From positions 5,394,001 through 5,458,000 of the forward strand of contig NC_065873.1 in assembly GCF_933775445.1 (NCBI RefSeq): a stretch of 64,000 nt of DNA, in the 5' to 3' direction. The translations under genes and the position numbers were made by a program. Of the stretch, positions 10,659-23,463 are shown one piece after another. The notes under the pieces are model-generated. The model did no database searches, was not told where the DNA came from, and worked only from the letters and a program-made list of their open reading frames with translations. Origin of the DNA: Argentina anserina (lineage: Eukaryota > Streptophyta > Magnoliopsida > Rosales > Rosaceae). Numbering within the stretch: the first letter of the stretch is position 1; each line of letters opens with the position of its first letter.

Positions 10659-13061
10659 CTCCCCCTTGTGTCGCATGACTAGGTTGCATGGTGCACACAT
10701 CGTTGCCTCGATAAAAACCTTGTCAAGCAAAACAAAAACCTCTTGGGTAAAAACAAAAGTTGATCGAAGGGAAAAAGAGCATAACACACCGTCTACATTT
10801 GATAGCATCATGTGAGGTAGACTCCTCCTGAAGTCTACGAAACAACTCCCCATGATTAGTGTCATAATCATAAAGTACAAAGAACAACGTATAGAACGTT
10901 CATTACATGCATCTCAAAAGTAGTCTTGGGCTAATGATTAATCATTAATCTAGCCACACATCTTTAGATCATATATGTTATACTTAGCCAAACTTAGATA
11001 TTAGGAAACAAGATTGCATAACAACTCAAAAGAAGAGTTTGCAATGAAAATCAAATTCTTGGGTAGAATGACCTTCACTCACATAAACGGTCATAACTTA
11101 TTTGTCATAATAGGTATCAGCGAACCGTAAAATTTTCTGGAAAGTAGACACATGTGGCTTTCCAGTTACATAAAGTTCACAACCTAATTCGACCAGAGCA
11201 GTTCACAGTGCTCTGTCGAAGTTGACTAACTTGCAAACTTCCGGACATAACTATCATATTTTGCTAAAATAACCATAACTCACTCAATACGACAACAATG
11301 AATAAATGATTGGTGTCCTTGTAAAGTAGACACATAGACCTTTCCAAAATACCATATTCACCATATTTCAATGAGCGAATGTCATGTAGGTCTCGTTGAA
11401 GTTGACATACGAAATTGGACAGATTCTGATTTGTCACATTCAATGTGTCTTTCACAAAGGAATGAGGGAATGAACCAATGAAAGACTAATTTTGGTCTGA
11501 GATGGAATTATATGTATCCTCTATGCTACTAGTGTCAACATCAACACTAACGCGTACGCTAGTGTGTATGAGCTGCTGGCGGCGTTGGTGTGGGAGGAAT
11601 GTATTGATTCGCTAAATGTAGAACTAGACCCATGTCAATAGAACAATTCAAGTCCAATTACGATGCATAAGCGCATAGTTGATCACATCATAATGAAAGC
11701 AATAGTGTCCCAACAAACACTTACATGTATGAATTCATAGCTCATTGAATCTCTTCATCATCTTTACTTAGATGGAATATAGAGTCCAAAATTGGCTTTC
11801 ATATGAACACATATGGGTATAAGTTCTTGCAACCGATTGTACTACGTTCTCTCGAAAGTCGCAATCTGATTACATAAACCTTCCGTGGTCTGGAGTCATG
11901 TAATCAAGTAATTAAGGTCCCTCAGGCAGTTTCATATCTGTGTCAAGATCCCTTTACAGATATTCTATGACCTAGTTCATATGCTGCAAATCAGTTTTCA
12001 TGGACACTATTACTGATTAAATAGCATAAAGCAATTATGTTTATAACGATATAATATAATTCATCGTAGTCAATACTAGGATAATGAGACAATCTCTGCG
12101 CCATAAGTCTTGCAACTATCCCATGACTTCATCATTCTCATTACACTTACGAACAATACTAATATAACAAGTCTAGTTCAGCCTGTATTGTTTCTTTCCA
12201 CTTTGGTCAAGTTGCTCATCGTTGATACTTTACAATGGAATAAGAGCATAAGCGAATACATCATCATTCACGGGAGCTCAATCTATTAAACACGCGCGCG
12301 CACGCTTATAAGATCAATTGAGAGATTTCTTTTGTTCTCTAACATCAACAAACGGAGTCTGTAGCATCCCACAAAAACTTAGTTGATAGACATGTTCAGA
12401 GAATATCTCTTGATGATGAGCGAAATTTGATGATGAGCGAAATACTTGTGCTTACGCAGTTCGCTTCTTTTTGGTTTCAGTTCTAGAGAATAATGGTCAC
12501 CCCCCTTATCTAGGCAGGAGCCAAGACTGAAGCTATGACCTTTACTAGTCCATCTTTGCGTTTGCCACCCTTGTCTTGTTGTGCAATAGCACGAGCGCTG
12601 ACAACACCACAACGTACAATGGTGAATCGCCGGCTTCCTTCCCACTATCACGGATGGTGCCAATGGTGCTAGGACCAGGTCATATGAAATTCTCCCATAT
12701 TCTAAGAGTTCCAACCTTACCGGTACATCACAGCATTTATGTGCGATCGCGTCACTTTCGCAATATCGGTAAAGTCATTGAGCATTCAATCTCTGACTTT
12801 CTGGAGGTCGATAATGCATTGCACTTTTACTCACTTTGAGTAGTGCGAGATCTTAATGAGACATAGTGCCACACCACTTCAATTCCTAGCATTAAAACCG
12901 GAATGGGAGCATTCCATATCTCCCCCTAACGACAGGAAGTATGTCTCATCAAAGTGATTGTCTGCTGATATCGCAGGATAGAGATCCACGGATGTAGATT
13001 GGAAATAGAGGACAAGTGTTGGTGATTCATAAATCATAACCAACCAAAATACTTAATTGTT

Positions 13062-13879
13062 TCATGTAAACCCATTGAGATTACTAGAAGATAGGCATAT
13101 AAACAACTTAACCAAATATGCGTTAGTGAAAAAAACGTTGGGATCGTATCCAGTGAATATTTGGTATGCACTAAACGCTTGGTGAGTTATGGATCTAAAA
13201 CGAATAAGTATCGTTACATACAACATTATATATCTCCATGCAAAGACCGGCATATTAGTACCCATAACCAAGTCCGAGCTCTGCTAGATCGTGTAGTGAA
13301 TGAATATGAGGAATAATATGTTCAATGATGATCGCAGTAGATATGCAAAACCAAATAATCAAAATTCTTGGAGGTGACCTCTCTAACGGTATCCAATCAA
13401 ATAGATTTGAGATGATGGGAAGGGTGGTGAGCCCTTAGTATGATAATCATAGCTAAAAACTTAGCAAATGCACCGACCCTTGTGGAAAGCAAAGCGATGT
13501 GTGACCAAAGCGTCGATGCTCTTAACCTATACCATAAAAATACCGAAAAATGTCCGCATTTGGTTGGATAGGGTCCACTAATGTCACCTTAAATACTTTA
13601 TAAGAATGAAATGTTCTCGGTTGGAGTCTTAGAAAATGAAAGACTTTCTTGAAATTTAGCAAGAGAACAAGCTTTGCAAAACAAGCGATGGGCATTAGAG
13701 ATTGCCATGGAGGCAGTGGAAAACACGGGAGGCATCACAAGTTCCTGTGAAAGAGGAGATGCCGCCACTGACAACATGAATGTCGTGGAGCTGCCGAGAG
13801 GGGCAGGCTCGGCCTCACCGTGCATCGCACAGATAGGCACGGCCTCACCATGTGGAGCACGGGTGAGGTGGTCCTCCAA
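13062..13879 (-). pseudogene. Broken Copia integrase (element 2)
   Basis: Short open pieces recall the element 1 integrase: MVMGTNMPV, HQAFSAYQIFTGYDPN and the CKACSLAKFQ Cys pair. Stops and frameshifts separate the pieces, and the catalytic region between them has no open frame. No product is expected. Confidence 0.75.
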
Positions 13880-14975
13880 TCACTTCGTGAACATGAAAAA
13901 TAGATGATCATGTGAAATTCAAAGAACTCTAATCATCATATCTCATTCAAAATAATAAAAAATGATCGTGTCAAAATCGAGAAAACAACAAAACCGAACC
14001 CATGATTCAAAGAATCTTGAGTTATATAAAGCTACTTCTGCAGGCAAGCAAAGCTATGTCTACAGGCTAGCAAAGCTACTGTCTAAGTTTGAAAAAGCTA
14101 TTGTCAATGAAATCTGACAGATTTATTCCTCAGCATTCTCAACACAAATATCAAGATGAAAATTCATCATTGGCATGTATGACCTTTTAAAACTTAGCAA
14201 GACACGAAGATATAAAACAAAATCTCCGCACGAGATCCGTAAAACAACTACATATCCCGTAGAACAGTGTGGGTAGTTATGAAATCAGCAAGACACTCAA
14301 TTTCGCCGGGGGACATCATCAAAATAAATTAAGAGAGTCGACGACACGGGAAACAATTCCAAGCAATAACTTGTAGGACATTGTCAGAAAGAGGATTGAA
14401 AACAAATAGTCCAATCCTATCGAATGTATCACATGGCAACAGAACTAGATTCTTCAAATTAAAAGTTAGAAAAACATGACTTGGAGACAACCGGAAAATT
14501 AACCTAAAAACCATGTCAAAACAACGCAAAACCAGGTGAAATTGAGACTGGGAAAACGTGGCAACAAAAAACTGCGGGAATTATGTTAGAAAAATGACGA
14601 GAAACGACGAAAAAATCGCTGGAAAACGGCGATGCCGATTGCCAGAAAACCGGCCGGCAACGGGCGAACCTGGACGGTATTGAGGCCGGAGCTGCATGTC
14701 TGACAGGGGACGCCGGTAGGAACCGGCTGGTGGCGCCGGAAATGCCGGAAAGTGGCTAGAAGGTTGCGCCAGAAAATGTTATGGAAATGCCGGAACAGTA
14801 ACCGGGTACAGCCGAGGCTAAAACAACATCAATTTTTGACGGTTTGAGGTCCGTTTTCCAAATTTTAAATCCAAATTCACAATGTAATGCTATTTGGGTC
14901 CATGTAACCCAAAAACGGCCAATTTAAAAACCACCTGAGTTGCAAACGTTTACCATTCATGCTAGGTTTAAGAAA

Positions 14976-15500
14976 AATAAAATGTTCACTAGATCATCTT
15001 GTAAACAAGGAATACGAGAAAATTTATTGAATATGCTAATATTTAATACAACACAACCAAACTTGTAATTCCAATAGACGACTTAAGCTAAAGTCGAGCA
15101 AGAAACATGGCATTGTCCACATCATACTTGCAAAATAGTAAGCAGAAAACATAGTCAAAATAGATTGACTAATAAAAAGTCCGTAGCAACAAAAATCTTA
15201 CATATCGGATCGGGCAGAGCCTTAACCTGAGGCTCTAAAATTTGCTTACTTGAGAATGGAAGAATATTACATTTCCATCTCTAAAGTTCCCTCAATAAAT
15301 AGACACATGTGCCAAAAATGGCATGTATTTCTTGGATGTTGAGCATGCATCAAGGTCAACTATGGTAATACAACGTTATAGACGTTTATTAAATCACTTT
15401 AAGTGTGTCCCATAGAATTTGTGATTGTTGGGATCTTTTGTCAGCAAATAGTGTTGTTTCAAAGTAATAGATTTCAACTCAAATAAATGAGAACGTAGAC
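14976..15500. other. Non-coding stretch between Copia relics
   Basis: No gene is visible. The sequence may be further decayed retroelement DNA, but no motif supports this. Confidence 0.35.
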
Positions 15501-15556
15501 CTTGGAATTAACGTTTATAGACATGAGTTTGATGCTCTCAATCAGTATGGTTGATA

Positions 15557-15920
15557 CAGAGAAATTGGCACCTTCTTGTCCATCCATGAAAGTTCTCCCG
15601 AACAAATGGGTTTACAAAATCAAGAAGAAATTAGATGTTTCCGTAGAGAGATATATAAAACGCGCGGCTTGTTGCAAAAGGATTCCAACAGCAACAGGGA
15701 GTAGATTATGGTGCGGTGAAACGTTCAACACGGTAATAAAGCATTTCGATTGATTTTGGCAGTTGCAGTTTCTTGTGGTTGTACACTATGACGTACACTT
15801 AGATGTTCAAAATGTATTTAAACATGCTTACTTGTCCCAAGATGCTTATACACAGCAGCCTCAAGGCTTAGTCGATTCAAAATATCCTAAACATTGTGTG
15901 CAAGCTGCAACAAATACATG
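15557..15920 (+). pseudogene. Plus-strand Copia reverse transcriptase fragment
   Basis: In shifting frames the strand encodes typical Copia RT words: NKWVYKIKKK near the start, the YGETFSPV-like region (GETFNTVIK), LAVAVSCG, a decayed LDVQNAFLHG segment, then QQPQGLVDSKYP. Frameshifts and stops break it. The orientation is opposite to elements 1 and 2, so it belongs to a different insertion. No LTRs were found beside it. Confidence 0.75.
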
Positions 15921-15989
15921 TTGAAGATCAACTAGTTGATGTTTTCACCAACGCCATTGATGCCTCGCTCCTCTTCTTGAATACCACTG

Positions 15990-16566
15990 ATTTATTACTA
16001 ATTAATTTATATTTGGTATCTAGATCATAGCTGCAGCATGCTATGATGCTAGACACTTATAGCAGTAGCATAATACTAGGAGCTTATAACAGTAGCATAT
16101 CGCATCAAGGTTGCTTCCCGATTTCCTTTAAAAAAAAAAAAAGAGAGAGTAGAACATTGTAATAGTAACTAATTAAATATTTAGGATCTAAACTGATACT
16201 CTTAATTTGTATATACTGTTTGATATCAATGAGATCGATGAATATAAACTTCCCTCAATTCTCTGTATGTAATCATATATGTGATATTAAAAAAAAAATC
16301 ATAACGGTATATTATGGGTTTATGGTAGGCTTACTTTCCTAGTTGATTAGTTCATCATTCATGCAACTTAGGGTTAGGTACGTGTGTACGTATATATACG
16401 TCACCTTGTATGAATAATAATCAAATAATTTTACAAAGCTTCTACAAATCTTCTTAGTCTCAACTCTGTCCACATTCACTTAAAGAGAAGATATTTCTAT
16501 CGAGTCATCGATCACCCCACGGTACGGTGCCAAAACCCAGTACGTAGATTTGGAGTCAAACAATAG
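15990..16566 (+). promoter_or_regulatory. Upstream region and probable leader exon of the cysteine protease
   Basis: A TATA-like run within TACGTATATATACGTCAC (about 16388-16405) precedes a plausible leader ending CAATAG|GTACGC at 16566/16567. A matching acceptor CCGTTTCAG ends at 17089. This would give a 5' UTR intron of about 523 bp before the ATG at 17134. It is an inference from splice-site sequence only. Confidence 0.45.
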
Positions 16567-17133
16567 GTACGCTAATCGCATAGCTTCTTATTGCACTTGT
16601 ACTTGTACTCGTTCATCGGAATGACGTGGTTAATTAATTGATTTGACTTAGCTAGAGTAAACGTGCTTGATATACTTTATCTTTGATCGATCGAGTAGGT
16701 TTTTCTTTTTTGCTACGAGGTTGATTTGAATTAACTAGGAGGAAGTTAAATAATTAGCTAGGTTATTGACAATACGTGGTTGATATACCTTAAGTTTATT
16801 TCAATTAGGTTTTATATATTTTTTATACGAGGTTGGTTTTAATGAGCTAGCAGAAAGATGATCGGTATAATTAGGTTAGGTTATTGACACAATTATATAT
16901 ATATATATATATTCGTGTTTAGTTTGTTTGTTTAAATTAGGTTTTCTTATTTGATACGAGGTTGATCTAAATTAGGTTGGCGGAACGCAAAGGGCCTGCA
17001 AATGGACTTGAGAGATACATTTTGATGATCACTTGTTATTTTCTTATCAAAACGTAATGGCTTTGTTTTTCTCACATGTTCCGTTTCAGAGATCGATTCA
17101 GCTTGTCACTTCACGTCTTTCAAGCAAAAAGCA

Positions 17134-18422
17134 ATGGCTTTCCGGTTAACTCTTGAACTTATACTATGCGTTGTCCTGGTGAGTAATTTAACAGTATCCA
17201 GAGCCTCATCACGATCATCAGGACTTTTTGAAGCTGGTGATTCTGCGAATGTTTCCCTAGTGTTTGATAATTGGATGGAAGAGCATGGGCGTACTTATGC
17301 AAACAGCGAGGAGAAGGCAAAGCGCTTTGCCATATTCAAGGCTAAGCGGTTTGACATAGAAAACTTCAACAGACATGGGAATCATAGTTTCACATTAGGC
17401 CTCAATGCATTCAGTGATATTACTTATGAAGAGTTCGATGAGATATATGGCTGCTCCTTTTTTGATATATCAAACACGAACCCTAGCTCATTCTCAACTT
17501 TTAGGTATCAAGATTTTAAAATTGATGATCTTCCTGAAAGTTGGGACTGGAGGTCACAAGGAGCTGTGACCAATGTCAAGATCCAAGGAAAATGTGGTAA
17601 GTGATTAAAGTGAAGGGATCGGAATTCGATCTTAACTTCTACATTTAACCGTTTCCTAGCTCCAAAATTAATTATAATTACTAGTAATTTCTAACTTATT
17701 TCTTTTTAGACGGTATGGCACCTCATGCTGCTTGTATATTCTTAGATCATATTAACTATACTTAAAATTCTGAAGTGATTTTTTTTTCAATATATGCAGG
17801 TGCTTGTTGGGCTTTTGCCACAGCAGCAGTAGTGGAAGGACTTACCCCTTTCTACAATAAACCTTATGGGAAACTTATGAACTTGTCTGTGCAAGAACTT
17901 ATTACATGTTCTAAGCCATATGGCAACAAAGGCTGCGATGGTGGGGGTAACGCGATCCGTGGTCTGAGGTATGTAACGGATTATGGGCTCCTCCGTGAAG
18001 AAGAGTATCCGTACCGGTTTGCTGACGACCAGTCTTGTGTCAAGGATCCTGCTAGAGATTTACCTCCCCCTGATATAAAGATCTCTGGTTATGAAGTTGT
18101 GCCCGAGTTTGATGAAATTGCTCTGGCCAAGGCTGTTTACCATCAACCAGTTGCAGTCATGCACTCCACGAGCTCCAGGTTTATAAATCACAGAGGCGGT
18201 ATTTTTATGGATGCAGATGGAGAGTGTGCGAAAAATAAGATCAGCCACACTAGTACACTCGTTGGCTTCGGTACAAATGCACTCGGTGAAGACTATTGGA
18301 TTATGAAGGGTTCATGGGGCACCAGTTGGGGTGAACATGGTTATGCGAGAATCAGAAGAAATACTAGAAATAAGCGAGGTGTTTGTAACCTAGCAAACAA
18401 ACCAGTATTTGGCTATCTTTGA
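17134..18422 (+). CDS. Papain-family cysteine protease (C1A), Asn-substituted
   Basis: Exons 17134-17596 and 17800-18422 join in phase 1 (TGTG|GTAAGT to TATGCAG|GTGCT) and give 361 residues, normal for a plant papain-like preproenzyme. Residues 1 to about 24 are a signal peptide. An I29 propeptide follows, with an ERFNIN-like helix (E-K-A-K-R-F...I-E-N-F-N, one Asn replaced by Lys) and an NAFSD segment. The mature domain has the oxyanion Gln151, catalytic Cys157 (GACWAFA), the GCDGG disulfide motif and His304 (ISHTSTLVGFG). The catalytic Asn of the KNSWG motif is replaced by Gly325 (MKGSWGTSWGE), and the residue before His is Ser rather than Asp or Asn. It should be secreted or vacuolar. Activity is uncertain because the Asn positions the active-site His. 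A dead paralogue lies at 46620-47040. Confidence 0.93.
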
Positions 18423-19178
18423 TGAATCTGATAGAAATTACCTTAACATAGTGTTGAATAATCATATATTGAGTGTTCTAATTACAACTCCAAAAGTATT
18501 ATGTAGACCTATCAATTAGATAATAGATCACGGGCTCGATGGATGCCCAAATATCCATATATTTTTATGTTCATGAAGCTATTATTTTTGTTTTATGTTT
18601 TATCAGCTGTCATTTAAGCGTATCTTATAGTTTCATGTGTTATAATCTATAATTCATGAGCAATATCATTGTAATGTGTTGTATGGATGCACTTCTCGTA
18701 AAACTGTAAAAGTTGGGGAACTCAGAATGTTGGGTTTCAAGAACCAAAGTGCGCTTGTATCACCCATGTGCTAGTCATGTGCTGATGTGCACCATTAGAC
18801 AAATAACACCGCTAGTCAACTAATTAGTAATAAAATTACATTTATATTATACCACCAATTTTTATTTCCAAATCTAATTAAAAATCCAACTCAATTGCAG
18901 CTCTGCCAATCTGCCATACCATCGGGAAAAAAAACACTACAACCCGGCATCGATTAAGGGGGGATTATACGGCGGAGAGTCCTATCATGTAGAAGTTATG
19001 GACTTGGGAAGAGATCATGAAGCCATTTCCCTTCACGCGCGTGTTGAGGATAATGCCTTTGATGACGATAGTCGACGTTGATTGAAGGTGTGAGGGCAAT
19101 CGCGATGGCACCTTCGATGTACCAGACTAGGAGGGGGATGGGGGTGTTGAGGACGAGGCCACCATTTGGTGGCTATTG
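18423..19178. other. 3' region of the protease gene and intergenic DNA
   Basis: The first few hundred bases probably contain the 3' UTR. No further gene or repeat was recognised up to the hAT insertion. Confidence 0.4.
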
Positions 19179-19186
19179 TATGTAGG
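19179..19186. repeat. 8-bp target duplication of the hAT element, left
   Basis: TATGTAGG is repeated exactly at 26601-26608, on the other side of the element. Eight base pairs is the size produced by hAT transposases. Confidence 0.88.
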
Positions 19187-19419
19187 CAGGGTCGTCTCAA
19201 ACTTTTCGGCGGTCTTGTGCGAAAATTAAAATGCGGCTCTCTAAGTTTTATTTTATGAAAAAAAAAAGCTTTAACAAACGGACAATATAAACTTAAATAT
19301 TAATTACATAACATCAAAATATCATTAGATATCTTTGCAAAAGATGCTAAATAGTTACAAAAAGATGCTTCATTGAAAACCTTTCGCATACTCAGCATCA
19401 CCTATGTTCATTTGAAAAT

Positions 19420-19602
19420 CTATCTCCTTGCCTTCTTAGCAGCAAAATCATCAATCAGTTTATCACAATTTAATCTTTGTTGTGACATAGTTGATCGCAA
19501 ATAAGACTTTAATAGCTTTAACTTGGAAAAACTTCTCTCAGTTGAAGCAACAGTAACATGAATAGTTAACAATACTCGATATGCAAGTCTAACACTGGGC
19601 AA
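19420..19602 (-). pseudogene. hAT transposase C-terminal dimerisation domain
   Basis: The 60-codon frame contains VTVASTERSFSKLKLLKSYL and RSTMSQQRLN, the conserved hAT family dimerisation motif that holds the transposase as a dimer. It is the end of the reading frame interrupted by the LTR element. Confidence 0.85.
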
Positions 19603-19813
19603 GTATTCCTCTCTTATAAGAAATTCAATATATCACAAGATGTCATCCTTACTCTAGGTAATATTTCGCTCAAAAGTTTCAGCTCTCTAAACAAGTATTC
19701 CCCATCAATATCTGAACTCTCTCAAAACATCCTCAAAATGAATGCAAGCATCTCTTAAATCAATATTATCTAAGGAATTCAAAGTTTATGAAGTAAATAA
19801 AAATCCAAAGCTC

Positions 19814-20122
19814 TTAAAGGTAATATTGTTGATATTGTTCAAACCTTCTCTGTAATGATCCCTTAGCTTGGTCCACAAGGTATAAGAAATAATGCACTCT
19901 AAAATATTCTTCACCAAAAGATGATGGTAATGGCTCACCGGCTCTTTCATCAAAAAATTTCTTACTATGAATTATACGCTTTTCTGGAAAAACTTGAGCA
20001 ACATTTAAGGTAGCAGCAATTTCCTTAGTGGTAATGATTGCTTCCTTAAAGCCATTTTCTCTAAATCTATATAGCCAAGCAATTAGACATTTTACCTCAC
20101 CAATAGCAACACTTATTTGCAT
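19814..20122 (-). pseudogene. hAT transposase middle segment
   Basis: The 102-codon frame has the segments KEIAATLNVAQVFPEKR, FFDERAGEP, EEYFRVHYFLYLVDQA and RRFEQYQQYY. These are typical of the ZMYM1-like plant hAT transposases, between the catalytic core and the dimerisation domain. The LTR retrotransposon is inserted just upstream in the reading direction. Confidence 0.75.
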
Positions 20123-20192
20123 GTCATCACATTGTAGAATTTTGCTAACCTTATTAAATCAAACAAGATTTCATACCAGATCACCATGCGTA

Positions 20193-21583
20193 GTGTCACG
20201 AGCTGCACAAATGGTTGTGCCATCGTGACACTTCCTAGGCGCTATGCCGAAGAGAGGGTGTCGAGCGACAAGCATGCGGGCTGTTTGCAGGCAGTTTGGC
20301 TGTCGGTGGCATGTCCAGGTGGCAGTTTCGAAATTAAGACGAACTTTCAGATTCGAGGCACTTAAGCTCGGAATTTTGGAAAATTCTGAACACAGAAAAT
20401 GTCCGGGAAGTCAAAAAGAGTTCAATGCACTTAAGGAATATTTTTATGATCTTGTATGAATTAATTATGTAAGTTTTCCCTCCTCGGATATTTGATGTTT
20501 CCTCCTACCAAGTCTAGTTTTCTACAATATGCTCTATAGGGGGTACATGGTGTCTGACTCTCCACCACCTTCGGTGCCGGCCTTATGAGGAACTAAGCGA
20601 GTCACTCCTAGGGGACCTTAGGGAACCTAGGATCCGGGCGGATGTAGCCAAAGAGTGGCGGCATGCGTTTCCATGAGTCAGGATGTCTCATGGACAGTAT
20701 CGGCCGGCAGGCCGATATTACGGGTCCATCTAGGTGGTGAGGTTCGTACGTGGGCGATCCTTATGCAACCGGCATGGGCGAACTTGTGGACTGAAGGAAT
20801 ACATGTCGGAACCCCGTGGTGCGCAATGGCCACAGAGTAAAGCGACGCGGGCATAGGTTAAGGGTTCGACCTTGCCCAAAGGAAAGAGTTGCCAGCAAGC
20901 ACGGAAGGGCGACACCGTGCTAGAAGGAAGGAAGCCTATCGTGGGCAAGTGGCCTATGAAAGAGTATGCTGGCAAGTTGGATGCGATGTGGGAGGCAAGC
21001 CGTGGAGGCGAGCCTCGCCCAAGAAGTTAACACACAAGGGCAGAGTTGCCCACATGAATACCCCGTGGGTGAGGGGTTGACAAAGGATGTCTATATGCCG
21101 AGTGAGCATGAGGATAGATGCTTGTGGGGCAAGTAACGTGCGCATGCTTCCAAGGGACGGTCAGATGGAAGGAAGGGAGGATCATCAATGTCTCGGTCTA
21201 CTGTCATGCCGCTTGCTACGAGGTGCAAGGTGCACGCTTGTTAGTAAGGGGTTGACATTAGCCGGGATGGCCTTGAAGCGTATCGGTTGGGCGATGTCAT
21301 GGGAGTACCATGACACGAGGAAGTGATCGGTAAGCGGATGGCATGGAAGCCTATTGGTTAGGCGAGTGACATGGGAGTACCATGACATGAGGAAGCGATC
21401 GGTAAGTCACAAGTTGTGAGACTCATGTGTGTGTAGCTTTCGTTGGTGGAACCTCACAAGCAAGGAAAGTAAGAAAAGAAAGATGGCATCATGGATGTAT
21501 GAGGAGTTAAGCTGGCCTTGGTTAAGAGTAACCTTGGCACCGCACGGGTCATATTCCGCTGCGTAGTAAGTCAGCCCGTGACA
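20193..21583 (+). repeat. 5' LTR (1391 bp) with terminal hairpin
   Basis: The LTR opens with a near-perfect stem-loop: TGTCACGA pairs with TCGTGACA and GCACAA with TTGTGC around an ATGG loop (20193-20229). Near its end, a block of about 70 bp containing CCTATTGGTTAGGCGAGT and GGGAGTACCATGACA is tandemly duplicated (about 21280-21405). Confidence 0.9.
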
Positions 21584-21585
21584 GT

Positions 21586-21597
21586 TGGTATCAGAGC
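21586..21597 (+). other. Primer-binding site (initiator tRNA-Met)
   Basis: TGGTATCAGAGC is the standard plant retrotransposon primer-binding site. It lies 2 bp after the left LTR. Confidence 0.92.
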
Positions 21598-23463
21598 CTA
21601 GATGGTCGATTCGTGATGAATGACCTTCCATGGCTGAACATTTACTTGATTGAAAGGGATACCAATTGGACAGCTATGAAGACGGATGTGACATGCTCGA
21701 TTCTGGGTGCGGTTGCATTGTCCATGCAAGCCTTTGAAAATATGAAATGGCCGAGAGCAGGCCAAGAGTTGAGTTGAAAAATGGGCAAGCTAGAACAAGG
21801 AAGGAAAAGGCAAGTGCCTTGTATGAATGAGTTGACACTTGTGGGGGACTAGATGAATTGTCCAAGGAAGAGTCGAAGGAGCATATCCATCAGACCTTCT
21901 CCTTGAGATCGTAAGCAACCAAGAGTAGGCCTACTTCTCAAGGGGAGTCGTGAGTTGTTACATCCTCGAGACTGTAAGCAGACGAGAGTAGACTCGTTTC
22001 TCATAGGATCCTTGAGATCGTGAGCCGCCAAGAGAGAGCGCATTTCCAAGGAAGCTTTTAGCATCGCTCCTTCAATGGTCGAGTTCATGAAGCCAGAGAG
22101 TTAACACGAGTTGTCCGCGATAAAGCCAAGAGTGGGCAAACAAGAGATTGTAAATGAGGGTTCTAGCGGGCTCCTATGTGACCAGGTTGGGTCAATTGAG
22201 TGAGATGAAGGGCCAAATGGGGCTAAGAAAGATCAAGAGGCCGTGGTGTCCATGAATGTGGAAAGTTAAAGGACTTAAGAGTGCGAGTTAGCAGATATCA
22301 AAAGGCCGCAGTGGCCAAGTTTGAGAAAAGCCAAGATGGCAAGGGTGAATTTAATGAAAAGTGGGCAGTGCCGATTGTCAAATTGAATGAGCGATGGATG
22401 AATATCGCAGTGGGTGGCCTTACCTAGGTGTGCACTTGAGAAAAACACACTAAATGTCAAAGGGCGAGCGTTATGTCTTATGGGGGACACGTCTTATGGG
22501 GGACGAGCTCATGCAACGTCTTACGGGGGACACACTTTTGTCTAAGTTGTGGGAGTATCGGGTGCTCATTTAAGAATGAAGGCTGGAAAGATAAAGTTGC
22601 TGGCACAATCCGTATCAAGCTTCGAGAGAGTGAAGCAAGAGGAAAAGTGGTGGAGAACCCCAAGGGCTACTAGAGAAGTAGCGAATGAGAAGCAAACACT
22701 ACCAGGCAAGAGGCCAAGAAGGTAGAGAGATGAAGAAAGGCAGACCAGCCCACATAAGGCAACCGCGAGAGTGTCGGGTGGTCATGCCACACCAGAGTTG
22801 TTAGTCCTGAGGTGTGACAAGTTGAGAATGAAAAGGGGACTCAAGATAGTTGCGCGTGTGCAATTATATGATAGTAGGAAGACTTCCAAGAGGGCAACTG
22901 CGAGTGTGCCGGATGTCTTACCTTGATGATGGTGCAAGTCCCAAGTGTGGACAAGTGAGGAGCTAAAGAAGCAAAGCCGGAATGTTATCAAGAATGCCGG
23001 CATAATCGATTAAGCAATAGAAAGGCGGACGAGGGTGGAATGATAAATTCTAGATGGCTTATGCAAGAGTGAATGTTGACGGTTGTCTTTGGCCAAGTTC
23101 ACAGATGAGCGGAAGTAGGCGATGAAGACATTGTCATTTGCCAAGTTCACGAATGGGCGCGAGAAGGTTGTGACAAAGGTGTGTCAGCTTCCAAGTTCAT
23201 GAGTGGGCACGAGAAGGTTGTGACAAGTCATGCACTAGCCAAGTTCATGGGTGGGCGCGAGAAGGTCGTCATGAGATGTGATTCCAAGGTTGGAGGGAAA
23301 ACAATAATTGAATGAAGGATGATATTAAGCAAGCCTATAAAGCAGCGAGAAGCAGACAAGAGTTGCACGTCAATAAAGAGCATTGACATTAAGTGGGGGA
23401 GGATGTCACGCGCTAGACTGAAGGTTAGTGCAGGCGTTTGTCAATGAAGAGCATTAACATTGT
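21598..23463 (+). repeat. Non-coding internal region built from tandem repeats
   Basis: No retroelement protein is encoded. Three repeat families are visible: units with GAGATCGTAAGC and AAGAGTAGG at about 21896-22045; a GTCTTATGGGGGAC motif three times at about 22472-22540; and a unit of about 58 bp with CCAAGTTCA, GTGGGCGCGAGAAGGT at about 23090-23275. Such repeats may hold packaging or replication signals, but that is inference. Confidence 0.75.

Larger units (their letters stand above)
10490..14975 (-). mobile_element. Decayed Copia retrotransposon of the same family (element 2)
   Basis: The left end is an LTR-like copy (about 10503-10658, ending CCCTAAACA) followed by the same polypurine-tract side and flank as element 1. 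Collinear but badly decayed segments follow: RNase H/RT remnants (10660-12300), the linker (12379-12840), integrase pieces (13062-13271 and 13598-13879) and the GCCGG-rich segment (14460-14940). The alignment stops just before where the zinc knuckle and gag should be, and no right LTR was found, so the 5' half is lost. Unlike element 1, it keeps traces of the RT region. It is older than element 1, judging from the greater decay. Confidence 0.8.
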
